DNA of 64,000 nucleotides. Origin: Diphasiastrum complanatum (Eukaryota > Streptophyta > Lycopodiopsida > Lycopodiales > Lycopodiaceae). The translations under genes and the position numbers were made by a program. The notes beneath the pieces are model-generated. The model did no database searches. It worked only from the letters and a program-made list of their open reading frames with translations, and had not been told where the DNA came from. Positions 8,176-18,990 of this stretch are shown here, piece by piece (positions within the stretch are counted from its first letter, which is position 1; the number at the start of each line of letters is the position of its first letter). Location of the stretch: the NCBI GenBank assembly GCA_029204225.1, contig CM055111.1, positions 44,743,815 to 44,807,814 of the forward strand, in the 5' to 3' direction.

Positions 8176-9390
8176 CGATGCCTTCGCGAAAATACCTCGA
8201 AACGTGAAAATACCTCGGAGGGGGAGGCCTCAAAAATTTTGCGAAATTGGCCCTCGAAGAATGCGACACTGACCCTCGAAAATACCTCGAAATACTACGA
8301 AAAGGCCTCGAAAATCTCTTGAAAATACCTCAAAAATACGTGTCTAGAAAAATTTGGAGTCTCCAAAAAATTCGTGTCTCCAGGGGATTTTTGAGAAATT
8401 TTCGCGAAGGCTTCAGTTATGTTCGTGACACTGACCCTCGAAAAAAATGCGACACTTGAGGAGGGCCAATGTCGCGAAATTTCCCTGAAGGTTTTGCGAA
8501 AATCACTGAAGGCTTCGAGAAAATAACGCAATATCCTGATGCCTTCACGAAAATACCTTGAAACGCGAAAATACCTCAAAAATATTTTCTGGAGGGGGAG
8601 GCCTCGAAAATTTCGCAAAATTGGCCCTCGAAGAATGCGGCACTGACCCTCGAAAATATAGCGAAAATACCATGAAAAGGCCTTGAAAATCTCGAGAAAA
8701 TACCCCACAAATGCAGCGAATATACCGCGAAAAGGCCTCAAAAATCTCGAGAAAATACCTCGAAAATACGTGTCTAGAAAAATTTGGAGTCTCCAAAAAT
8801 TTGTCTCTCTAAAAATTTGTGTCTCCTCGGGATTTAGAAAATACCTCGAAGAATGCGAGAAAATACCTCGAAAATATCTTGAAAATACGTGTCTAGAAAA
8901 ATTTGGGGTCTGATAAAATTCGTGTCTTTAAAAATTCGTGCCTCGAGTCTCCAAAAATTCGTGTCTCCAGAAATTCGTGTCTCGAGTCTCCAAAAATTTG
9001 TGTCTCTAAAAATTCGAGTTTAGAAAAATTCGTCTCTCCAAAAATTCGAGTCTGCAAAACTGAATCTCGAAAATTTGGAGTCTCCAAAAATTCGTGTCTC
9101 TAAAAATTCGTATCTAGAAAAATTCGAGTCTCGTGTCTCCCAAAATTCGTGTCTCGAGTCTCCAAAAATCGAGTTGTCTCCAAAATTCGAGTTGTCTAGA
9201 AAAATTCGAGTTTCGTGTCTCCCAAAATTCGCGTCTCAAAAAATTCGTGTCTGCAAAAATTCGTGTCTCGAAAAATTGAGTCTCCAAAAATTGAGTCTCC
9301 AAAAATTCGTGTCTCCAAAATTTCGAGTCTCCAAAAATTGGACTTTCGTGTCTAGAAAATGTCGTTTCTAGAAAATGTCGTGTCTAGATC
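8167..9390. repeat. degenerate satellite-like array with a 361-bp higher-order unit
   Basis: Built of short variants of TCGAAAATACC, AAAAATTCGTGTCT and GAGTCTCCAAAAATT. A longer unit starting GC(G/A)ATATCC(C/T)GATGCC recurs at 8167 and 8528 and shares CTCGAAGAATGCG and TACGTGTCTAGAAAAATTTGG blocks. From about 8900 only the short AAAATTCG/GTCTC units remain. Open frames here are low-complexity and not genes. A similar array in reverse orientation occupies 63400-64000. Confidence 0.85.
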
Positions 9391-9691
9391 CTAACCCACA
9401 GCTGAACTTATCACAAAATTCAAATAGAAGGTTAAACGATTTGATTTCATCCCACCTAACGTAGTATGTGTTGGCATTTGTCTTTAGTCCATGGTCTAGT
9501 TGTAGTGTTGTTTGAATACTCAAGTCTGGAAGGATCCAATCTCCACTTGGAAAACAACCCTCTTAATCTCGATTGACGCCAAAACAATGATTAAAAATTT
9601 ATTAACTAAGGCATTGAATAAAGAGAGACTGATAACATTAAGAAAGTCAAAACATGGAGACAAAACATGCTTACTCTATAACGCAAATACT
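9391..9691. other. unassigned stretch
   Basis: AT-rich sequence between the satellite-like array and the minisatellite. The small plus-strand frame at 9512-9736 has no recognisable domain and runs into the minisatellite. I see no gene here. Confidence 0.5.
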
Positions 9692-9955
9692 ATGGCTACG
9701 AATTATTTGCTACTCGGATCAACAGACAACAACTAAAAGCAAATGCAATGGCTACGTACTATTTGTTGCTCGGATCAAAAGAAAAAAATCAAAACCAAAT
9801 AAAATGACTATGTACTCTTTCCTACTCGGATCAAAAGGAAATAACCAAAAGCAAATGCAATGGCTACATACTCTTTGTTGCTTGGATCAAAAGCAAAAAA
9901 ATCAAATCAAAAGCAATGACCACCTGTTTGCTGCTTGGATCATGAGAAGAAACCG
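9692..9955 (+). repeat. 56-bp minisatellite, about 4.7 units
   Basis: Units start at ATGGCTAC or close variants at 9692, 9748, 9804, 9860 and 9916, an exact 56-bp spacing. Each unit contains TTGCT(A/G)CT(C/T)GGATCA followed by an A-rich half. As 56 is not a multiple of 3, open frames across it are not conserved proteins. Confidence 0.9.
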
Positions 9956-10427
9956 CCATCATTCATCATTCCTAATTCGTTCTATCTCATCTTCTCTGCT
10001 CTCTACTCTCTCTTATTTTCAAATTAAAAATCAAGTTATAAGGGATCTGGATTTAGTCTGTTTATGTTAGTCTTTCTTACTTTGTTGTTAGGACGTAGGT
10101 AGCAGTGATTGGATGATGGTGGAGACTCCTCATTCAGAAAGAAATAGAACAGCCGAATTAGTGAGGAGAACATCATCATAAAAGCAAATTTGGAGATAAA
10201 ACAGTCAATCAGTGCATGATTCAAAGGTTCTCAAATTTCTGCATGAACAATATCAGTGCGCCACATAGTTAAACTTCTTGCAATGAATGCTTAAAATGAG
10301 AGAGAGAGAGGGGGGGGGGGGGGGCGCGAATAACTTGTATGCTCATAACTCTACAACTTCGAATAAAAAAATTGTGTAACAACAGGTACTTACTGAAAAT
10401 GAAGCTGCCAAGGGGAATTCGCCTTAC
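9956..10427. other. unassigned stretch with GA/G-run
   Basis: No coding signal that I recognise. It includes a GAGAGAGAGAG run ending in a G homopolymer near 10300-10324. The part next to 10427 would be intron of the neighbouring 14-3-3 remnant if its donor site is real. Confidence 0.4.
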
Positions 10428-10787
10428 TTGTGCCATTTTGTAAGCGAGCAACGTACTCTCAGCTGCATCTTTTCTCTCAGCTCCGGTCTTGAATTCCACC
10501 AGGTAGCGGTGGTAGTCGCCCTTCATCTTAAGGAAAAAAAACCTTCGACTCAGCAGATGAGGAAGAGGGGATGAGGTGACCGTCAAGCAACTTGAGGATT
10601 CCGTTACATATTGTCACACATTTCGCTCAATCTTGGTGCGATACTCTCTGATCAGCTTCACATGCTCTTTATTCCACTTGCTCTCCTCCTTCTGCTCAAC
10701 CGAGGAGACGATGCGCCAAGAGGCCCAGTGAGCGTCGATCACGTTCTTGTAAGCCACATAGAAGAGATTGCGCTCTTCTACTGTGAG
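10428..10787 (-). pseudogene. 14-3-3 protein gene fragment (broken)
   Basis: Minus-strand reading gives [17 protein letters not shown], then [20 protein letters not shown], then [20 protein letters not shown], then [13 protein letters not shown]. These are consecutive helices of the N-terminal half of 14-3-3, a phosphoserine-binding dimeric adaptor. A stop (TGA near 10620) and shifts near 10610 and at the poly-T at 10533-10541 break the frame. The right boundary reads CAA|GTAAGG, a 5' splice site following the LLAYK.AQ segment; the left edge reads CTCACAG|TAGAAGAG, so flanking introns seem to be kept. The C-terminal exons (DIALAEL onward) are absent down to 9400. It is a DNA-level duplicate or decayed gene, not a processed copy. 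Confidence 0.8.
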
Positions 10788-11248
10788 ATGGAGTAGCAGG
10801 GGGAGAGAGAGCGAGATGGAGATGGGAGGGCGAGAGAGATGGAGCAGGAGGGATGGAGTAGCAGGGGGAGAGAGAGAGAGAGATGGAGATGGCCTCGAGG
10901 GCGAGAGAGATGGAGCAGGAGGGAGCGATGGAGGCAGGCTGGGGGGGAGGCAGAGCGAAGGAGAAGAGAGAGCGAAATTTGAATTTAGAGGGAGGGAAGG
11001 AGTGGGGGAGGATGCATACATGCATTGGTGGAGGATGCATGCATGGGGCATCCTCCTCCCATGCATGCATGTAAAACTTTTAGTTAGTTTTTTTTAAAAG
11101 TGCATACGGTAGGAGGATGCACCCATGCAGCCATACATGCATCCTCCTACCCCATGCATAGGCACAAATGTGACACACAAATATCTTTATATATATAGAT
11201 ATAGTATATACATATATATGTATACATACACATACATAGTAGTAGTGC
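10788..11248. other. GA-rich tract and ATGCATGC-rich stretch
   Basis: 10790-10980 consists of GAGAGAGATGGAG(A/C)-like repeats upstream of the 14-3-3 remnant. 11015-11165 carries several GCATGCATG and CATGCATGC palindromes and a repeated GGAGGATGCA. Neither looks coding. Confidence 0.5.
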
Positions 11249-11438
11249 CAGAGATGCGCGTCCGAGCCGGATGCGAGCAATCCGCGTCCGGGGTCCGGAC
11301 CCGGACGTGGGGTCGGACGCGTCCACATTTTTTTTTTTTAATTTTTTTAACACTAAAAAAATCAATAAAAAATTCAAAAAAAAAAAAGCGGACGAGTCCA
11401 GACGCGGACGCGCGTTCGCGTCCGGGGTCTGCTACCTT

Positions 11439-11440
<2 letters not shown>
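11249..11440 (-). mobile_element. family B non-autonomous GC-rich element, copy 4
   Basis: In plus orientation it runs CAGAGATGCGCGTCC to GGGGTCTGCTACCTTAG, so the element lies on the minus strand with start CTAAGGTAGCAGACCCC. It is very similar in arm sequence to copy 1 at 1576. Followed directly by TACATACATA and a 54-base (AT)n. Confidence 0.7.

Positions 11441-11456
<16 letters not shown>

Positions 11457-11510
<54 letters not shown>
11457..11510. repeat. (AT)n tract
   Basis: Uninterrupted AT dinucleotides ending exactly at the CATAGGTCCC start of the next element. Confidence 0.97.
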
Positions 11511-11512
<2 letters not shown>

Positions 11513-11752
11513 TAGGTCCCACGGATCCCGGTACCGCGGGACCATATATGGTACCGTGGTACCATATCGGTCGGCGGTACCAAAAAATAAAAAATAAAAA
11601 ATTTGCGAAAATAACACGGGAAATTTTTTTTTTTTTTTTATATATTATGGTACCGCCCTGGTACCGAAGATCCCAGGGCGGTACCGTACCGGCGGTACCA
11701 CTGTTATGGTACCGGCGGTACCACCATAACAGTGGTACCAGGGGACACTATG
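11511..11752 (+). mobile_element. family A non-autonomous element (MITE), copy 2
   Basis: 242 bp, from CATAGGTCCCACGGATCCC to GGGGACACTATG, with GGTACC-rich arms and the core TTTGCGAAAATAACACGGG also seen in the copy at 7295. (AT)n on both sides. Confidence 0.8.
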
Positions 11753-11768
11753 ATATATATATATATAT

Positions 11769-12060
11769 CTAAGGAAGCGGATGGCGGAAGCGGATGGCGG
11801 ACGCGGACGCACGTCCGGACGCGCGTCTGCGTCCTTTTTAGACGCGCACGCGGGGTGCGTCGGCGTCCGGACGCGTCCATTTTTTTTTTTTAATTTTTTT
11901 TAAAAACATTTTTAAAAAATAAAAAAAAAAAGCGTCCGAACCCCCGAACACATCTGTTGTTTTTTTTTTTTTTTTTTAAAAATAAACTCGTCCGACCCCG
12001 CGTCCGGGTCCGGACGCCAGACGCGGACGCAGGCAAAACGGCCCAAACCCTCATGTCTGA
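11769..12060 (+). mobile_element. family B non-autonomous GC-rich element, copy 5
   Basis: Starts CTAAGGAAGCGGATGGCGG after (AT)n and ends CCTCATGTCTGA before (TA)n. It carries a local duplication of AAGCGGATGGCGG at its left end. Two A/T-rich linkers separate three GC islands. Confidence 0.7.
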
Positions 12061-12075
12061 TATATATATATATAT

Positions 12076-12574
12076 CACAGAACCCTCTGGTACCGCCGTT
12101 ATGGTACCACCGGTACGGTACCGCCCTCAGATTCGCGGTACCAGGGCGGTACCATTTTTTAATATTTTCTTTTTAATTTTTTTTTTTTAAATTTTAGTGG
12201 GCAATATGGGTATCAACTTGAAGCTCTTGACGAGAGTAGTGCATTTATGCAAGTTGCCAGTAGTTTCAGCTACAAAATGTGTTAGACAACTAAATAATGC
12301 ACCTCTCAGTTTAGTAGTCACTAGTTAACCGTGAGCTCAAATCTGTAAGGCCCCCGTTATGAGGAGCAGCCATTATTGAGCACATTTGTTAGTATAGGGT
12401 CTACTGTGAGACCATGATGGTTATGAGATGGCTAGATTACAATTTCTAAATAGCAGCAAGTCCTAGGGGTTTTGGGGGGCGGTAGCCCCTCGAGAAACAG
12501 GGGGTCCGAGGGGCGATAGCCCCCCGGTGGGGGGCTTGGGGGGCAAAGCCCCCCAACGGCTGTTCAAAGACACC
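12076..12574 (-). mobile_element. family A-like composite element
   Basis: The left arm (12076-12152) is a reverse-strand GGTACC arm starting CACAG. After a T-rich linker comes GGGCAATATGGGTATCA (12199-12215), the motif also found inside the family C element. The right part is a G-run/C-run hairpin block ending GACACCCTATG, which gives a CATAG end on the minus strand. (TA)n tracts lie on both sides. The boundaries are inferred from those ends. Confidence 0.5.
12468..12555. repeat. G-run/C-run hairpin repeat (family D), copy 2
   Basis: Shares the GGTAGCCCC, GAGAAACAGGGGGTCCG and CCCCCCAACGG blocks with 2085-2157, with an extra GGGGCGATAGCCCCCC unit. Confidence 0.65.
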
Positions 12575-12599
12575 CTATGATATATATATATATATATAT

Positions 12600-13980
12600 A
12601 TGGAAGATGGCGCCCACCCCCATCTCCATCTCCACCCACCCCCTCCCTAGCTCTCATCCAGGCTCTCCTTGCCCTTCTCTCCTCACTCCATCCTTCGCCC
12701 TCCCTAGCTCTCCTCTATCATTTGTTGCTGCTACTGCACAATAGTCTCTCCCTTCCCCCTCTTCTCTACCATCTTCCTCTTCTCCTTCATCTTCCTTTAT
12801 TTTTTCTTCTTCTTCTTTTGATGCCTCTTCTTCTTCCTTGCCTATCAATACTCCTACTCGCTCATATCCCTACTCTCAAGAACCCTACACTCCCACAAAG
12901 GCAACGGAGTCATATATTGCATCTAGCCTGAGCTCACTACTGTAGGATTTTCAAAGTTTGAAGACAGAGTTGTAGATGGTTCAAATTGAGATGTCCAATC
13001 TCAAAGAGGCTAATTCCAAGTTGCAACATGAAGTGGATATGCTGAAACAGAAATTAAAATCCCAATTGTTCCTTGCTACACTAGAACCATAACACAAACT
13101 CAAAGAATTGGTGGACAAAATGAGAAGTAACAAGAAGAAGCTCTTTCTTGGGCAACAATTCTCGAAAAAGGTAGTAAACCAGGTACCCTTTTTCTTCAGT
13201 TGCTTCAACTACTCTTTATGAAGAGAAATCTAGGGAGCAACAATCGCTAAACATTAAAGTAAGAGGCAATGCGGTCAAGCTACTTTACGTTGTAGAGTCA
13301 AGGCCCCTATTGCAGCTGGGAGAAGCTCATGAGTTGGCCATTCTTAACGATCTAGAGCATTCGCTTATCCCACTGCTCCACATGTTTCCACATCACAATT
13401 CGCTAGAAGTGCAAGCTTTCTTCCTAACTAACAGCACTCCATACCACAGCTGCAATTGCCGTTCCTTCCAAAACTCACAATAATCAGCACAAATATAGGT
13501 CTAGATAGGTACGCCCTCCTTGGTAAGACAATGAGCGTCGTTCCCAGCATCACCTTGTTGAACATGCACGCATGCACATCCCCCATCTTTTACGCTCCAC
13601 CGTCGTCTCTATAACCACTTACTTCAGTATAAGAAGCAGGCCTACGACGAGTCATAAGAGAGACGACTTATTGAGCTTCTCTATAGTTCTTCCACATGCG
13701 CTTTTTGGCAAGAGTTCATTCCTGATGTCCCACCTCCACTCCCTGATGAACCTGTGCATCTAAAATGTCATTGACTTATATAGCATTCACACTGACACAC
13801 CTATTTCCATCTCTCCTAGACACTCTGAGTTCACCTTCTGATATCGTCCATATTGCCATCAAGAAACTAAGCACCAGTAAAGCTAGAGATATGATGATCT
13901 TGAATCCGAGTTATTGATCCATGTAGCTAATTTGCTGTCACCCCTCTTAGCCACCTTACTATGACAATGCCCCTACTTAA
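12600..13980 (+). pseudogene. LINE relic: coiled-coil region and RT N-terminal linker
   Basis: Decayed coding sequence with many stops. 12960-13075 reads as a heptad-like segment (QIEMSNLKEANSKLQHEV, then DMLKQKLKSQL). 13630-13700 reads KQAYDES...RRLIELLYSSS and then WQEFIPDVPPPLPDEPV. 13835-13900 reads SDIVHIAIKKLSTSKARD, which matches the 'lk.gKA.g.DG' segment just ahead of RT in LINE ORF2. The catalytic RT domain is absent. Family knowledge supports a non-LTR element; the clade is unknown, and relation to the LINE at 1-900 is possible but not shown. Confidence 0.5.
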
Positions 13981-15460
13981 AACATTTTTGTACTAAAAAG
14001 TTGATGTACATTGTTGGATATTTTCTGCATGTCTACCTGCAAATTTGAGTAGGTATTTGCAGAAGATGTCAAATCTCGCGGATCCAGGTTATAATGGATA
14101 ACTCGATCAATAAAGGATTGGTCCACGAGCTTTGCGTAACATGCACCTAGCATCAAAGGGGGAATCATTGCAAGATGATTACAATACTTATTTTATCCCC
14201 AAAAGTTAAGCCAACCCCTAATTATCATCTCGTTGAAAGATGATATAAGGTTATCTCTGTAGTATGAAGAGATTTATAACAAGTGAATTGTCCATGCAAA
14301 AGCATGGTGGATTATTTTACAAAATACATCAAGATCATGACATCACAAGAAAAAAAAAAAGTTTTCACCATCCACCATTTTGTTTCATGTTCAAAAATCT
14401 CTCTCCATGTCCCTGCCAAACTCATAGTGATCAGGCACATTATTTTCTCATACTCTACCTATTTCCTTTTCATATCCTTTTGAGTACATCCATCACATTA
14501 CAAGACAAACATAGAGTTTCTCGACATGCAATTCCAATGCTACACTTGACATAAGCAAAGATTATAAAAACCATATCAAGAAATAGGAAAGTTCAACAAA
14601 CCTTATGAAAAGTAGAGTTGCTCAGATATCTTAAAGAGTTGTTAGCATGGATGCTACTTGAACTGGTTGATAAATCTGCATAAGTTCCTAGTAATCTGCA
14701 CATTGCTAAGATAAACCATGCAAAGCGACTGCAATTTAGTTGGCGACAGTTTTATGTCCATCTCCAATCACTGTGAGGCCACAAACTGTGAATCCATAGA
14801 GGTTGATAAGGTAAATACATAAATAGGGCAAAAACTTTTTCTTTTAAAAGCAGGAATACTAACTTGAGTTATGCATGCAATGGACCACTATGAGATAAAA
14901 AACTACAGCATGTAACTTATTGCAAATCATGACTTAGAGACGTGGACAAACAAACTCATGTGATAACAATATGCTCATGCACTAGGTTTTGAGACTTGTA
15001 CATTTACATTTGCCAAAGGAATAGCACATGACTACATAAATGGCTCATTCAACACGCTTATCCACGTATTTCTCAATGTAAAAATGACATATTTTCTCAC
15101 GATTCAGTCTTTTTCCTGCCCATGAACAAGACGTTTGAGAATATAAGAACCAAAATTTGCACAAATCTTTCCTGCATGTTCATGATTGGTTGCTCAAACT
15201 GCATATTCCATGTCTACACGGGAGAAACTTCCTGCATCTTCAAGGAGATCCTCTTCTAATTAAGTAACAAGATTGAGTAATCTCCATCACCCTATAGAAG
15301 GATATCCACACACTTGCACACAAAAGCTCAAAACAGAGCTTCTTCAACAGTTCTTGTGCCCTCTTTCTCTTTGTTCTTACCCCATGTCTTTAGCCTTCAA
15401 AATTAGCAATGTTTGGTACTGTTATAAGCAAACTCTAGTATCAAGAGATACTCCTCCCAA
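13981..15460. other. unassigned AT-rich stretch
   Basis: No protein domain, RNA gene or LTR pair recognised. Small frames such as 13977-14168 (minus) and 14264-14554 (plus) have no family signature. Confidence 0.5.
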
Positions 15461-16420
15461 TTAGTCTGCTTTTTGCTGACGTATGCGCGAAGCATATTCT
15501 TTCTGTTTGACCGGCCCGTCTCTGGATGGGTCGGTAGTACTCATATTAAGTTTAGTATGGAGATGATGGAATACTGCCCTCCAAAAATTTCCATTAAACT
15601 TACTGTCCCGGTCGCTGACTATGCCGGAAGGTAGACCGTACAATTTAAATAGCCCATCTACAAACACGGTTGTTTTGGTCAGAATAAAATGAGCCATTTT
15701 GGTCAGACGGTCAACTGTGACCCATATAGTGTCATTACCCTTTTGGGTTTTAAGCAAGCATACTATAAAATCCATGGAGATACTCTCCCATTTACCTGCT
15801 GGTATATCTAAGGGCTGTAACAACCCTCCTGCCTTTAAACGCTCTGCTTTATTTACCTAACATTTCTGGCAACTGGTTACATTTTGCTGGACGTCCTTTT
15901 TCATACTGGGCCAGAAAAATTGCCTACGAAAAAGCTCATAGGTCTTTTGAATGCCTGGGTGCCCCGCACTAGGACTGTCATGACACTCATATAGGACCTG
16001 CTGCCTATAATCCTCTGAATTGGGGACACATACTCTATCCCTATAGAGCAAGTACTCATCATCCTCAACGGAAGCTGCCGTATTCTTGGATGAACTGGCA
16101 CCAGCCTCGAGAACTGGTTCTGGAGTCTGTAACTGTCTACTCTGGACTGAGTTCCAGATAGTAGAGAAGAATGCATCATGCTGGCACTTCCCTCTCAAGG
16201 ACTCGAGTAACTCACTACGAATCTGAGTAAAATTCAGCTCATTTATCATAGGCATTCCACTAAGTGCATCTGCTACTGTGTTGAATTTCCCCCGTCTATA
16301 TCTGATAGACAACATACAAATAATGCCTCCAAGTCTTAAGGGCATGAACTATGGAAAAGAGTTCCTTTTTATAGGCGTTGTACCTAGTCTGTGCTGGCTC
16401 GACTTTTTACTCTTGAACGC
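15461..16420 (-). pseudogene. Ty3/gypsy pol fragment (RNase H end, zinc finger, integrase)
   Basis: Two minus-strand frames. 16345-15857 has the end of RNase H (RRGKFNTVADALSG, normally 'N.vADaLSR'), then the H2C2 integrase zinc finger: YECHDSPSAGHPGIQKTYEL, then TSCQKC. 15823-15461 continues the integrase core with WESISMDFIVCLLKT, VDRLTKMAHF and GLPSGIVSDRDSKF, giving the two catalytic Asp positions; the Glu segment is lost and the sequence ends abruptly at 15461. A stop and frame change lie at about 15830-15860. A truncated, inactive element. Confidence 0.85.
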
Positions 16421-18370
16421 AACTAGTCAGGACACTGACATGCAATACTAATCAAGATAGTAGACAAGCTAGATACAATTCCACCATCCATGTAGTCACC
16501 CGCATTAGAGAAACCCAAGCATATGACTTACTCCCTAACATAGTTCATTTGTGAACTAGGAAGATTACTGTTGCTCAATGAGTCCATCTGTAACCCGATG
16601 CGCTTGCACTTCTAAGAAATAACAAGGATAGAGAAAAGTATGAAGTAGTAGGTCATAGTTGCACGTTACATTCGGCAGCCCAAGAAACTAGATCCATTGA
16701 ATTATCATCTTGCACGTTCACATGCAAGAACCTATGCCATGGAAAGGAAAGGAATCCTCTCGCTATGGGTCCTACAATCTTGCAACATACAACTAGCAAC
16801 TAGAGCTCACAAAAACAAGAGTGCACTTGCGATTTACCACATGTTCTACAAGTACGTGATAAGCCTTCACCTTGGACCACCTTGATGATACAGAGCCAAA
16901 ATGGATATGGGACTATCTCCACCAACAAAGCACAAGAGATTAGGAATGATCTCCTCCTTCCATCCAACACGACCTTCTCCACCCTTTTTGCCTATAAATT
17001 TGAAGGTGAATGTGTCCATATTTTCAACAACTAGCACAATAGAATAAGTTGGATAAGAACATCCATGAGTACATTTCGCATGATTACAAAACACAACATG
17101 TTGATGTGCCATTGCTAGACTTTTGGTGACTTAAGCCTAAAATGATTGTCAACACTTTGAAAAATTAAAAGCTTGATGATGGATGCCAAATAGCCTCAAT
17201 ACTCGATATATTCTACTAGCCATTTCTTGTATAACTTGTAGCATTAACAACAACAAAAGAAAAATTTGGTGAAAAAAAGTGATGAAACGTGAAAGAATCG
17301 CTTGCCATTGCTCAATGGAAGAAAAGCCAAATACCGGAGGAGCTCAAACACATGACTCTCTCCTGATAAGCAAGAGATATATATTTACCCAACTAGCAAC
17401 TATCAAATTATGTAAACAGACAATGAGTGGACATGATACACATGCCCATTGGAGTCAATCAATGATTCAAACTCCCATCATCATTTGGAGAGGAGAAAAA
17501 AAAAGAAAAGTAGAAGCAGACTTTTGAGGTATAAACATAATACATAGGATGAAAGATATTGCATCTAAGTGTGCAAGTGACCACTACGAGTGTAAATATG
17601 TAAATTATAATATCACATATGCTAGCTACTCGCATTGTAAAAATCAATATGCAAGAAGTTGCCTACTAATCCTTCATTTGGATGAGCATAGATATGGTTT
17701 GTGCAATTGTACTAGTACATCAAGCAATTGGGTGTAGCACAACATACTAAATAAGCATGTTGATGAGTTAGGGGGCTCTATAGAACATATATACCATTAA
17801 AACTTCTCAAAGCTATCTCAACTCAACCCTGAGCACAACAAAGTAGCCACCAAATATCCACTTTATTGATTTCTCATGAAAGTACATATCAAGATCCTAG
17901 CATAAACACATAAGAGCACTGTTGCTAAGTCTCCTCCCAGCCACTTGCTGCATAGTAGAAAGATGAGGCAATCTCAAGAGGGTCCCCCCTCTTCAACTCC
18001 CATGCCCTCCTACCTCAAGCACCCACTTGACCTTGACCCGTCCTAAAGCCGACACATGGCATACTCCATGCACACCAGCCACTCGCCACTTGGCAGTACA
18101 CTGACACATAGGCAAGTGAGTAGGATGACCAGCCGACATGTGTCACTCATATACTGGACCAAGTGTCCCAGTGAGTATATGGCATGTCCCATTGACCAGT
18201 GAACTTTCCTACTTTTTAGGAGGTTAGTCCAGTAGCCTCTAGATTAAGACCAATACCCTATACCAAATACAAGCAGGTCAACAAGTTAACCAAAACCTAC
18301 TATTTACATTTTCTTATAGAAAACCATAGGTCGGTGTGAGCAATTTCAATATTTACAATTTACATGTTAC
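16421..18370. other. unassigned stretch, partly gypsy LTR
   Basis: No coding sequence recognised. If the polypurine tract at 18417-18430 is real, the part just below it (18416 downward for several hundred bases) is the 3' LTR of the gypsy element at 18420-18990; its other end cannot be placed without a second LTR. Confidence 0.4.
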
Positions 18371-18416
18371 AAGACCAATGTGCTCACACTAAGGCAGGAA
18401 TATAAATACATGGCAT

Positions 18417-18990
18417 TCCTCCCCTCCTCAAGGAACATTGTCCGCGATGGTAAAATAAGGGTATTGTGCATGCAAAGCATGCGAGGTCTCCCAAGTAGCA
18501 TCAATGAGAGGTCTACCATGTCGCGCAATGAAGTACTCACGGATCAAACGGTTTCTAAGCTGTCTCTCTCCAGTCCAATACTCTGTTAGGTATTTGCAGT
18601 ACCTCCCCGTGCTCCTGAAAAAATACAAGTCCGTGAGTCAACAAGTTATCACCCTCATGTAAAGGTGAGTCCTTTGGAATCAAGAGAAACACCATGTCTC
18701 CTTCCTCAAACACTCTTGGTGTGCGGTCTCGATTAGCAAATGTCTTTGCAAAATCCATCACTTGTTTCACCTTTCTTGGCTAACTCAAGCATCTATACCA
18801 TGTGAGTTACAAAATCTACAACACTAGGCACTTTATGAGGCATTCCTACAATAATTGGACTAGTTGCCCTAAAACCATAGTTTAACTCGAAAGGACTCAT
18901 CTTCATAGAAAGAATGTGGGAAGAACCATTCAAGAGGAAAATGCAATATTACAAAATTGGCTTTCAATCATCTGCTCAATGGATCGGTAC
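18417..18990 (-). pseudogene. Ty3/gypsy integrase C-terminus, chromodomain-like end and polypurine tract
   Basis: Minus-strand frames 18770-18555 and 18628-18428 encode DFAKTFANRDRTPRVFEEGD and VFLLIPKDSPL, matching the integrase C-terminal 'R....f..GD.V.l' region. Then follows EYFIARHGRPLIDATWE with ALHAQYPYFTIADN, a short chromodomain-like end as in chromoviruses. Just after the coding end is TTGAGGAGGGGAGGAA, a good polypurine tract, followed by TGCCATGTATTTATATTCC, the likely LTR start. The integrase core upstream (18780-18990) is decayed. It is a different element from 15461-16420, because the order of integrase parts would be reversed. Confidence 0.7.

Noticed and set aside
8295-9371. 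Several long frames in the degenerate array
   Set aside because: Composed of repeated K/F/R/S words from the satellite-like units; frames change between repeat units.
8167-9390. CRISPR-like repeat-spacer array
   Set aside because: Units are contiguous and degenerate with no unique spacers, and the sequence is clearly eukaryotic.
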